DNA from: Desulfobacula sp964636495
Lineage (GTDB): Bacteria > Desulfobacterota > Desulfobacteria > Desulfobacterales > Desulfobacteraceae
Assembly (NCBI GenBank): GCA_964636495.1
Contig: CAZWSL010000004.1
Location: forward strand, 62,001-126,000
Reading direction: 5' to 3'
Length of the DNA: 64,000 nucleotides
Positions within the stretch are counted from its first letter, which is position 1. Every line of letters starts with the position of its first letter. This document shows, piece after piece, positions 44,711 through 52,540 of the stretch. Position numbers and translations under genes: made by a program. A model generated the notes under the pieces. That model was not told where the DNA came from and searched no databases. It saw nothing but the letters and a program-made list of their open reading frames with translations.

Positions 44711-45946
44711 CTAATGTCTGTACACAACAGGAATACCCTGGGTATCAATATCTATACCAATGGTGTCTCCACTCTTAAATCCAAGGTTCTTGAACTCTTT
44801 TATCTTTTTATCATGTTTATCAATGTTCCAGTAAACAGACCAGATAGGATTTCTTACTCTGTCTATACCATAGGCATCATGACTGCAGAGATTAATGCGG
44901 AATTTATCTTTGGCAATCAACGTGTCAGCTTCTGAAAGAAAAATATCTATTTTATACAGATTACTGTGCAAAGCTTCTGAAAGACTTTTCTGATACTCAG
45001 GTATCTCCTCCAGGTAATTTGTGGATATCTGAAAAAGATCACCTGAATCCTTTATGGAAAGCCCTAATACTGCATATCGCTGATGTTTCAAAGCAAAAGA
45101 TTCCAGTTCATTTTCATAGGCCTGTATACTGGAGAGTATGGGATTAATATCAGGTTTCTCATTTTCAGAGTTGTCAATCAAATCTTCACACTGACTGATG
45201 ATATCAATGTAAAAGGAGTTGTTATCCATCACATAGACAGGTCTTTCCCTGTAATTTCTTCGCTTGCGCATGCGGATTATACCGTCAAGCGTGACAGACC
45301 GCTGACTCTCTTTTTCAACAAGGGTTTCAATATTTGAGATATCCCTTGCCTGCACCACATTGATTTCCCCCTGGGCAGTAATGATATATTCAATCTCACA
45401 CTTGACCCCAAGTTTATTCTGTATATCTTCTGAAAGATCAAAAAGCCTCCTGTCATGGGGAACTTTGGTGATATAGGGCTCACTCTGCACCTTGTGGGAT
45501 TGATTCCTGCAATAACCGAATTCCCACTCATTTCCTATCATTTTTGCCATCACCCGGGAACCGTTGACAAAAGGCATTACAATTACACCGATATCATCCA
45601 TGTTTATATAGGGTGCACGGTTAAAAGTCTGCTGACGCATAATCGATAACCGCTTGATTGTCTTTGCCCTTTTAATCATACGGATTCTGGCATACTTTAT
45701 TCCCCCTATATCTGCATAGGTTTCAATGGAATCAAAGGTACCTCCCAGAAACCGTGCCTCTTCGGGATGTGCGCTTCTTGCAATTATCTTATAGCTTTCA
45801 TGATGATTTTCAAGAAACTGTTCAAGCTTTTTAAATGTCCCGCTGATGAATTCTTCTGCAGGTACATAAATAAAATCCGGCACATTAAATCCAATTTTCT
45901 GGAGTTTCTCCAGCAGCAGCGCTTTTTCAGGTATCTTATTTTCCAT
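44711..45946 (-). CDS. PEP/pyruvate-binding-domain protein (PPDK N-terminal-like)
   Basis: About 411 residues from the Met of MENKIPEKALLLEKLQ, which follows AAGG by five bases; the frame is open to 46066 but upstream starts lack a ribosome site. The ATP-grasp-like PEP-synthase/PPDK N-terminal domain shows YKIIARSAHPEEARFLGGTFDSIETY (compare the VRSSATAED-type motif), GVIVMPFVNGSRVMAKM and EYIITAQGEINVVQARDI. The His-swivelling and PEP/pyruvate domains are absent, so complete PEP synthase chemistry is impossible. The C-terminal 150 residues are unassigned. It is divergent from a histidine kinase and upstream of sulP, which suggests a regulatory or energy-sensing role. Confidence 0.72.
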   Translation of the reverse strand: MENKIPEKALLLEKLQKIGFNVPDFIYVPAEEFISGTFKKLEQFLENHHESYKIIARSAHPEEARFLGGTFDSIETYADIGGIKYARIRMIKRAKTIKRLSIMRQQTFNRAPYINMDDIGVIVMPFVNGSRVMAKMIGNEWEFGYCRNQSHKVQSEPYITKVPHDRRLFDLSEDIQNKLGVKCEIEYIITAQGEINVVQARDISNIETLVEKESQRSVTLDGIIRMRKRRNYRERPVYVMDNNSFYIDIISQCEDLIDNSENEKPDINPILSSIQAYENELESFALKHQRYAVLGLSIKDSGDLFQISTNYLEEIPEYQKSLSEALHSNLYKIDIFLSEADTLIAKDKFRINLCSHDAYGIDRVRNPIWSVYWNIDKHDKKIKEFKNLGFKSGDTIGIDIDTQGIPVVYRH

Positions 45947-46093
45947 GTTTACCTTGACTTTTTTTAAAGATTCCAATATCTGGTTGGGTACTGACATTTT
46001 TAAATAGCATACACTCAAATGCAGAGCAATACGAACAAACACCATGCATATGCCTCTAAATAACAAATATCAGACAGAAGATAAAGACAAATC

Positions 46094-47545
46094 ATGAAAC
46101 ATTTAAAAATGTTAAAACCAAAATTCTGGGATCATCACAATGTTGCCGGCAGCCACACACACACAGGTTTTAATTTTCAACGCAAATGGAAACTTATTGT
46201 AACAGCTACCTCTTTTATGGCTATCCTTCCCCTTGTTGTAATGGGTTTTATGGATTACAGGATAAGTCGCCAAACCATTAAAGATGAAGTTGAACACTCC
46301 ATATCCAAACTGTTAACCTCAGCTGTAATATCGATTTCCTTTGCAAAAGAGGTGGAAAAACACACATATGATTATATTGATCAATGTGACTGCACAGAAG
46401 ATGAAGATATGTTTGTTATAGACAAAAACGGCAATCTTCTGACCCGATCTATCTTTTATGACGCCGATACTGTCTCAGAGACCTTTCATTCAGATATGTT
46501 AAATGATACAGCCGGTATAATTGAGCATGTAACTGCTGATGGAGAAGGTATCATTGCAGGTTATGCCAGAATACCAAACTCATCATTAACCCTTGTTCTG
46601 GCTAAAAATAAAAAAACAATTGACAGTCTATGGTTGAAACCCAGATTAAAACTGATAGGATACCTTGTCATAAGCATTGTGTTAATCATCCTCTCCATAA
46701 TGGGCCTGGCGACTTTTCTTGTCGGCCGTATCCACCGGGCAGACAGTAAAAGGGTAAAAGCACTGCACCATATCGGATATGCAGACAAGCTTGCATCCAT
46801 AGGACGTCTTGCCTCGGGCATCGCCCATGAGGTTAATAATCCCCTTGCCATAATTGATCAGAAAACAGGTCTGATCCAGGATATCCTGACACTTACAAGA
46901 GAATATCCTGAAAATGAAGAGCTGAATGAGTTGACAAAAGATATCCGCAGGGCTGTTGAACGCTGCAGTGTTGTCACAAGAAGACTTCTCGACTTTGCCA
47001 GGCATATGGAATCTAAAGTTGAACATGTTGACATAGAAAAAATAATCAGACAGATATTTACATTTCTGACAAAAGAGGCTGAACGTCAGGGCATAGAACT
47101 CTCTTTCAAAAGCGGGAACAATATAAAAGACTTCAGATGTGACAGAGGTAACCTCCAGCAGATTTTTTTAAATCTGTTTAACAATGCATTTGCTGCAATG
47201 AAAAATGGCGGCAAACTGAATGTAGAAGTTAAATTAAATAAAGATAAAAAAGTTATCATAACAATCAGCGATACCGGTATTGGCATCTCAAGCAGTGATA
47301 TCAACCAGATATTTGAACCCTTTTTTTCATCTAAAGATGCTCAATGGGGAACAGGTCTGGGCCTATCAATCACTTACGGGCTGATAAAGGAGATGGGTGG
47401 CAATATAGTGGTAAAAAGTAAAGTTGGCAAAGGGACATCATTCATAGTGATCCTGCCGTTATATGCTCAGAAAAAGCAGGTTGCAGATAATGATCTGCTG
47501 CACCCGACTCCAGGACTTGAAACCGGTTTGACAGATTCAGAATAA
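46094..47545 (+). CDS. Membrane sensor histidine kinase
   Basis: A 483-residue kinase. Membrane segments near residues 36-56 (TATSFMAILPLVVMGFM) and 180-210 (LVISIVLIILSIMGLATFLVG) flank a sensor region of about 120 residues that contains a CDCTEDEDMF Cys pair. The HisKA motif is ASGIAHEVNNPLAIID (His about 245). The ATPase has the N box (LQQIFLNLFNNAF), G1 (ISDTGIGIS), F box (IFEPFFSSK) and G2 (GTGLGLSITYGL). All catalytic parts are intact. It is divergent from the PEP-domain gene and 21 bp upstream of a degenerate kinase and a receiver protein, forming a local phosphorelay. Confidence 0.88.
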   Translation: MKHLKMLKPKFWDHHNVAGSHTHTGFNFQRKWKLIVTATSFMAILPLVVMGFMDYRISRQTIKDEVEHSISKLLTSAVISISFAKEVEKHTYDYIDQCDCTEDEDMFVIDKNGNLLTRSIFYDADTVSETFHSDMLNDTAGIIEHVTADGEGIIAGYARIPNSSLTLVLAKNKKTIDSLWLKPRLKLIGYLVISIVLIILSIMGLATFLVGRIHRADSKRVKALHHIGYADKLASIGRLASGIAHEVNNPLAIIDQKTGLIQDILTLTREYPENEELNELTKDIRRAVERCSVVTRRLLDFARHMESKVEHVDIEKIIRQIFTFLTKEAERQGIELSFKSGNNIKDFRCDRGNLQQIFLNLFNNAFAAMKNGGKLNVEVKLNKDKKVIITISDTGIGISSSDINQIFEPFFSSKDAQWGTGLGLSITYGLIKEMGGNIVVKSKVGKGTSFIVILPLYAQKKQVADNDLLHPTPGLETGLTDSE

Positions 47546-47566
47546 TGATTCCAAAGGACAATAAAA

Positions 47567-48223
47567 ATGACAAAAAAAGAGAATATATCTGCTTTGACAG
47601 AAGAAGGCTTTCGTTTTTTCGGCACAATGTCGGCTTCAACAACCCATGAAATTAAAAATACGCTTGCCATCATAAATGAAAATATCGGCCTTCTGGATGA
47701 TCTCTCCATGATGGCACAGGATGGTATTCTCTCAACTGACCAGATCAGTGGAATTTCACAAAACATAAAAAAACAGGTGCAGCGCTCCAACAATATCTTA
47801 AAAAAATTCAACACCTTTTCCCACAGTACTGATATATCCGACAAGGTGATAGATCTTGAAGAAACAGTCAGGTTAACGGTGGATATCGCCTCAAGACTTA
47901 TCAGCAACTACAAGGTAACAATTGAAATTATTCCGGCAGCATCTCACCTGAATGTAAGGGGAAACCAGTTTTTCCTTGAGAACATGTTCTGGAAAGCGAT
48001 AGAGTCTGCTTGCCGTGGAACAGGAGAACAGAAAAAGGTGGTTATTGAATTTAAACAGCATAAAGAAACCAGGGAAGTGTGGTTTTCAATAGGAGACATT
48101 AAAACCGGGTTTCTTGACACCCTTTTCTCTTCTGCTGAAGAGAGGGTTTTAATAAATCACCTTGATATAGATGTAAAAAAAAACAGTAACCGTTTTGGTC
48201 TCATATGGTCGGAAACAATTTAA
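47567..48223 (+). CDS. Soluble degenerate histidine-kinase-like protein
   Basis: A 218-residue soluble protein. The phospho-acceptor region is preserved (GTMSASTTHEIKNTLAIINENIG, His about 27), followed by a dimerisation helix pair. The ATPase half is reduced: the N-box position reads NMFWKAIESA without the normal Asn, and recognisable G1, F and G2 boxes are lacking. It resembles a histidine-phosphotransfer or scaffold protein derived from a kinase. Placed between an intact kinase and a stand-alone receiver, it could relay or dampen phosphate flow. Confidence 0.7.
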   Translation: MTKKENISALTEEGFRFFGTMSASTTHEIKNTLAIINENIGLLDDLSMMAQDGILSTDQISGISQNIKKQVQRSNNILKKFNTFSHSTDISDKVIDLEETVRLTVDIASRLISNYKVTIEIIPAASHLNVRGNQFFLENMFWKAIESACRGTGEQKKVVIEFKQHKETREVWFSIGDIKTGFLDTLFSSAEERVLINHLDIDVKKNSNRFGLIWSETI

Positions 48224-48259
48224 TGGTGGCAGCACACCACTATTTCAAGGAGTAAGATA

Positions 48260-48625
48260 ATGTCAGAAAAAGTGTTGCTTGTAGATGATGAAACAGATTT
48301 TCTTGAAATCATGGCACAGCGTATGGAAGTCAGAGGCCTTGATATTACTACGGCAAAATCAGCACATATTGCTATGTCCATTATTGAAAAAGAACCATTT
48401 GACGCGATAGTCATGGATTTTCAAATGCCGGGGATGGATGGAATGGAAGCATTAAAAGCCATTAAGGCAAAGAACCCTGAACTTCAGATCATTCTGCTTA
48501 CCGGTTATGCCTCCGTTGAAAAGACACGTGAAGCCATGAAGGCCGGTGCTTCAGATTTTCTTGAAAAACCACCTGATATTGAAGAGCTCACAGCAATTAT
48601 TAAAAATGCAAAAACGGTTTCGTAA
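48260..48625 (+). CDS. Stand-alone response regulator receiver
   Basis: A 121-residue receiver domain only. Acidic pair DDE (residues 9-11), phospho-acceptor Asp in DAIVMDFQMPGMDG, Thr in ILLTGYAS and Lys in FLEKPPDI are all present. No output domain, so it acts by protein contact, as CheY or a phosphorelay intermediate. It is the third gene of the kinase unit, with an AAGGAG site. The sequence after its stop runs into the scaffold gap. Confidence 0.9.
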   Translation: MSEKVLLVDDETDFLEIMAQRMEVRGLDITTAKSAHIAMSIIEKEPFDAIVMDFQMPGMDGMEALKAIKAKNPELQIILLTGYASVEKTREAMKAGASDFLEKPPDIEELTAIIKNAKTVS

Positions 48626-48685
48626 CCCCCTGTTTCGCCGCACCCTGCATTTCCGGTTTTTATACTGACAAGATTAAGTCAGGGG

Positions 48686-48895
48686 CTTTTCACTACCAGC
48701 CCCGGGTTCTCAGTATATTATCAATTTCTGCCTGGCGGATNNNNNNNNNNNNNNNNNNNNNNNNNNNNNNNNNNNNNNNNNNNNNNNNNNNNNNNNNNNN
48801 NNNNNNNNNNNNNNNNNNNNNNNNNNNNNNNNNNNNNNNNCTTTTCACTACCAGCCCCGGGTTCTCAGTATATTATCAATTTCTGCCTGGCGGAT
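48686..48895. other. Scaffold gap (100 N) flanked by an identical 55-bp sequence
   Basis: Positions 48686-48740 and 48841-48895 are the same 55 bases, starting CTTTTCACTACCAGCC and ending CCTGGCGGAT. N's fill 48741-48840. Overlapping contig ends joined by a fixed-length gap explain this best; the true locus probably has one copy and no missing DNA. Coordinates to the right may be about 155 bases too high relative to the left. Confidence 0.85.
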
Positions 48896-49276
48896 ACGCT
48901 CCTCATGCTCATGTTTCAATGCAAATGCCTTATGAATTTTTTTTGTAAGAAGTTCTGAGTCAGTAGGTTTGATCAAAAAATCAAAAGCACCGAGTTTCAT
49001 GCCTGCAATGGCATTATCCACTGTGGCTTCTCCTGTAAGCATGATAACAGGGGTCAGGGGATCTTTTCTCTTGATCTGTTTTAACACATCAAGACCCGAT
49101 ATTCCAGGCATCTGGACATCAAGAATAATGACATCGAAATCAATTTTTCCCACCATCTCAACAGCGGCTTCACCGGAATATACAGGTGTGATGGCAAGAT
49201 CTCTCATCTCAAGTCTTTTTGTAAGCGTATCAGTAAACTCTTTTTCATCATCAGCGATCAATACATTTATTTTCAT
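48848..49276 (-). CDS. Response regulator receiver with short helical tail
   Basis: A 142-residue receiver: DDE (10-12), Asp in DVIILDVQMPGISG, Thr in IMLTGEAT, Lys in FLIKPTDSE. The last 25 residues (KHEHEERIRQAEIDNILRTRGW) form a charged helix with no DNA-binding domain. The stop codon lies in the 55-bp sequence repeated beside the gap; the other copy also contains it, so merging the contigs leaves this gene intact. It is 56 bp downstream of, and in the same direction as, the fusion gene at 49333-50556, convergent with the other receiver gene. Confidence 0.88.
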   Translation of the reverse strand: MKINVLIADDEKEFTDTLTKRLEMRDLAITPVYSGEAAVEMVGKIDFDVIILDVQMPGISGLDVLKQIKRKDPLTPVIMLTGEATVDNAIAGMKLGAFDFLIKPTDSELLTKKIHKAFALKHEHEERIRQAEIDNILRTRGW

Positions 49277-49332
49277 TTTACCTGTTTTTTCTCCTTATTA
49301 TTGAAAATAGACGGTTTATAAAAATAAATCTT

Positions 49333-50556
49333 TCAAGTTTCACTGTTTCTTTCTGATTCGATTTTTTCATATGCTTTTCTCATCGTTTCCGTAATGAGAT
49401 CAATATCTGCAGGCTTTTGCAGATATGCAAATGCACCAAGCTCCATGCAGATTTTCCTGTCCTCTTCAGAACCATGCCCTGTCAGGATGATCACCTCAAT
49501 ATGCGGATTGGATTCTTTGATTTTCCTCAACACATCAAAACCTTCAACACCTGGCATTTTTAAATCAAGAAGAACTATTTCCGTATCTTCCTGATCTGTA
49601 AAATCAAGGGCTTCTCTGCCGTTATATACTATTTCACTTGCAAACTGCCTCAGTTTCAAACGGTCTGACAAGGTTTGAACATACTCTTTTTCATCATCCA
49701 CCAGCAGAACCCTCAATGGTGTTTCAAACTCAAAATGGTGCAGTATGTTGCTCTTGTAATAATTTTGTCCGATTTCTGTCTCAACTGATTTAACACCGGG
49801 CACTTCTTCTACTGTCTTGATTATCTTCTGTTGAAATTTTGAAAGCATCAAAACTTTTTTATCAATTGTAACGATAATATTTCCACTCTTTGATGTCACC
49901 CTGAGTTCCTGTCCTATATCACTCAGGATAGATTCAACAGAAGCTGCCAGCTGGTAATCAGACACCTCATGTGTTATGGTCTGCTCATCGTTAAACGGAA
50001 ACATATTAAGATGTTTCGAAACAAGATCTGCAGCTTTTTGAGCATCAAATTTTCTGGAAGGAATAACAATATCATAAAGCGTTTCATCCCATGCTTTTTT
50101 ATTAAAAAGAGCGGTTGTCCATAAAAAGGCTGTTTTATCTGAATTGTAAATCGCTTTTACAGCCTCTTTTTCAGATAAATTATTTTTTTCCATGGCGTTT
50201 TTAATCCGCTTCTCTTTTGCGGCAATGATTAAAATACGCATGGCATGGGTAACTTCCCTGGGAATCAGGTGACCGAGAAGTCCATAGAAAATACAATCTC
50301 CCTTTTTTACAAAATCGGAAATACTCTTTTTCAGTGCAACAATACTTTTTTCTTTTACACGTGTAAAATCATTAAATGCAATCTGCTTGCTTTCAAGTAC
50401 TTTCTGAAGGGTTGTTTTTTTAATCCGGCTTGTCTGGTGTGTTTTTTCAATAATATCAGCATCGGTTATAATATTGCAGCCGAATTCATCTTCAAATTTT
50501 TTTACAATTTCACCCGAGTTTGCATATAATCCATTTGTTACAAATAGAATCGGCAT
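49333..50556 (-). CDS. Cytidylate-kinase-like / BON-like / receiver fusion
   Basis: A 407-residue protein. Residues 1-190 resemble the cytidylate-kinase-like family (MPILFVTNGLYANSGEIVKKFEDEFG, FYGLLGHLIPREVTHAMRI, AKEKRIKNAMEKNNLSEKEA) but the P-loop glycines are incomplete, so catalysis is doubtful. Residues about 205-270 look like a BON-type domain (SVESILSDIGQELRV, VEEVPGVKSVETEIG). Residues 282-400 are a complete receiver: DDE, ILLDLKMPGVEG, ILTGHGS, YLQKPADI. A GGAGG site precedes the start. It heads the unit with the receiver at 48848. The order nucleotide-fold, BON, receiver is unusual; function unknown. Confidence 0.78.
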   Translation of the reverse strand: MPILFVTNGLYANSGEIVKKFEDEFGCNIITDADIIEKTHQTSRIKKTTLQKVLESKQIAFNDFTRVKEKSIVALKKSISDFVKKGDCIFYGLLGHLIPREVTHAMRILIIAAKEKRIKNAMEKNNLSEKEAVKAIYNSDKTAFLWTTALFNKKAWDETLYDIVIPSRKFDAQKAADLVSKHLNMFPFNDEQTITHEVSDYQLAASVESILSDIGQELRVTSKSGNIIVTIDKKVLMLSKFQQKIIKTVEEVPGVKSVETEIGQNYYKSNILHHFEFETPLRVLLVDDEKEYVQTLSDRLKLRQFASEIVYNGREALDFTDQEDTEIVLLDLKMPGVEGFDVLRKIKESNPHIEVIILTGHGSEEDRKICMELGAFAYLQKPADIDLITETMRKAYEKIESERNSET

Positions 50557-50919
50557 ACCCGCCTCCTTATATTTTGGTTATACAGGCGGTTAAAATTCCT
50601 GCTGGTCATCATACCGATCTTTATATCAATCTCCTTCAAAGACGGCAAGAGGAATACCAGAAACCCATAAAGATATTCATCCCTGCATTTTTCAAATTAT
50701 GTTTTGCATTATCAGCAGGATGGATGGTACAAAGCCTCAATCTCCTTCTATAACTGTCTGCCACATGGCTGATGAAATGAAAACAGATGAGTGTGAAAGA
50801 AACCAGACGCTCCTGATTTTATCATCAGTGCAGTGTTCTTTTTCACTTATCTTTTAGGGAAGATCTCCCCTGCAATCATATCCGGTTCAATTACATAGCC
50901 CATATCCAAAAAGCACATG
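50557..50919. other. Intergenic region without recognisable features
   Basis: About 360 bp between the receiver fusion and the dehydrogenase gene, both leftward. It should contain the promoter of the fusion gene. No hairpin terminator or gene found. Confidence 0.45.
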
Positions 50920-51813
50920 CTATGGTTTTAAAAAGTCCTTAGATCTGAATTCAGGATCAGGATATGTATAAAACCCTTTGGAAGTTTTTACGCCAAGCTC
51001 TCCCGCTTCAATTTTTTCTTTCAATGCACGGGGCGGATGATCACTCTTATCACCGGATTCATTAAAATATACCATTTCAATGTCATAGACCACGTCAAGA
51101 CCCACCACATCCATAAGCGCAAAAGGAGCGAGCGACGTTTTATTGAAGATCATATAAGCCCGGTCAATATCCCTGTGGTCAACAAAGCCGCCAGCCCACA
51201 TATGAAGAGCTTCTTTTTTTATAGCACGCCAGACACGATTGAAACAGAATCCCAGAAGCTCTTTATTAACCGATATGGGAACCATGCCGATGGAGATCAG
51301 AAATTTTCGCCCTGTATCAATAACCGCTTCGGTTGTCTGGCTGCCACCCATCAAATCAACCATATTCATGCCCATCACTGGCTGGTAAAAATGCATATTG
51401 ATACATTTTTCCGCTCTTTTTGTGCTCCCTTCCAGCCTGGAGACCGGCATGGAGGATGAGTTAGTGGCAAGGATCGTATGGGCTGGCGCAGCTTTGTCAA
51501 GTTCAGCCCACACCTTCTGTTTTAATGCCAGATTTTCCGGAACAGCCTCTATAACAAGATCTGAATCAGATACAGCACTGGTTAATGAATCTGTTTTTTT
51601 TATCTGATGTACCGATTCAAACCAGCTGCTGGTATCAATCATATTTTTGGGTTTATCCACGCTTTCTGGATCCGGCAGGCACTGCAGATATTTTTCCATG
51701 GCGCTGTCATCTTGATCAAACCCGGTGACTTCATAACCATTGTCAGCTGAAATCATCGCAATCTGTGCTCCAAGGGTTCCCAGCCCAATCACCGCAACTC
51801 GCTTTATTTCCAT
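50920..51813 (-). CDS. 3-Hydroxyacyl-CoA dehydrogenase family protein
   Basis: A 297-residue NAD-dependent dehydrogenase. N-terminal Rossmann motif VAVIGLGTLGAQIAMISADNGYEV, LVIEAVPENLALKQKVW, then LATNSSSMPVSRLE and the catalytic His in CINMHFYQPVMGMNMVDLM. The C-terminal domain (about 185-290) has GFCFNRVWRAIKKEALHM and ends GVKTSKGFYTYPDPEF. It converts 3-hydroxyacyl-CoA to 3-ketoacyl-CoA in beta-oxidation or butyrate-type pathways. It is alone, preceded by GGAGG, with no other fatty acid genes nearby, so the chain length is unknown. Confidence 0.87.
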   Translation of the reverse strand: MEIKRVAVIGLGTLGAQIAMISADNGYEVTGFDQDDSAMEKYLQCLPDPESVDKPKNMIDTSSWFESVHQIKKTDSLTSAVSDSDLVIEAVPENLALKQKVWAELDKAAPAHTILATNSSSMPVSRLEGSTKRAEKCINMHFYQPVMGMNMVDLMGGSQTTEAVIDTGRKFLISIGMVPISVNKELLGFCFNRVWRAIKKEALHMWAGGFVDHRDIDRAYMIFNKTSLAPFALMDVVGLDVVYDIEMVYFNESGDKSDHPPRALKEKIEAGELGVKTSKGFYTYPDPEFRSKDFLKP

Positions 51814-52108
51814 TTTTTACCTCCTTGAGTACCACAATTGTGTTCACGTTCAGGCATAACAGCGTGCTGATGTCTACGTCATCATCTTTTCCAGCTGTTC
51901 GGCGATCTTAACGACATCTTAAAGGGGTGTGCTGGTCCTGTAGACGTGGCTTACCGCACTTGAGCCTTGTGTGCTGATACGCCTTAAGGATGATGTAGGA
52001 TAGGAGATTACTTCTTGTCAAGCAGAATGTGAAAAAGTTAAGAGAGAACCATTAGGCAGAACACCTTCACTTTAAGGGAGAGGGTTAAAAAATGAAGAAT
52101 TCACTGTC

Positions 52109-52477
52109 TCAAGGCATTTTAATATATTTCCCCTCTACCATCCTGTCCGAGAGAATATCACCGAAATTCAACATATTGTTTTTCCATCTTTCCAGGGCAT
52201 CCATCCAGGAGCCTGCAATAGAATCAATAATTTCAATATGTTTCCATTTTAAAAACTGATAATATTCATCTTCTATTGCACCGCATATAAGGGTGGTTAT
52301 ATTTTCAGAAAGCATCAGATGACACAGTTCATCTGAAGAAGATCTTGGAAGGACAATTGTTTTTTTCTCTTTAACCTCCATCTCATCTGATAAAAGAATG
52401 ATAAAAACTTCCGTTGCCATATCAAAGCGCGGTGCAATATTTTCCTGGAGTACTGGAATAGATAGTTTATATGTCAT
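52109..52477 (-). CDS. NifX/NifB-C-like (dinitrogenase Fe-Mo cofactor family) protein
   Basis: A 122-residue protein of the small NifX/MTH1175-like fold: starts TYKLSIPVLQENIAPRFDMATEVFIILL and contains ENITTLICGAIEDEYYQFLKWKHIEII, where an unknown cofactor or cluster would bind. In Desulfovibrio, related proteins occur in the orange-protein (ORP) cluster with a sigma-54 activator. Here the next gene upstream is also a sigma-54 activator (63 bp away, same strand). No nif or ORP ATPase genes are in the window. Function unknown; the C-terminal 25 residues (NNMLNFGDILSDRMVEGKY) are not in the core fold. Confidence 0.72.
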   Translation of the reverse strand: MTYKLSIPVLQENIAPRFDMATEVFIILLSDEMEVKEKKTIVLPRSSSDELCHLMLSENITTLICGAIEDEYYQFLKWKHIEIIDSIAGSWMDALERWKNNMLNFGDILSDRMVEGKYIKMP

Positions 52478-52540
52478 GATTTCTGTTTTTCATAAACGGT
52501 TATGGGTATCATCCCGTAATAGACTGCTGTGGTTATAAAT

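Noticed and set aside
48686..48895. 55-bp direct repeat as a mobile-element or attachment-site duplication
   Set aside because: The copies exactly abut an N gap on both sides, which is best explained by overlapping contig ends.
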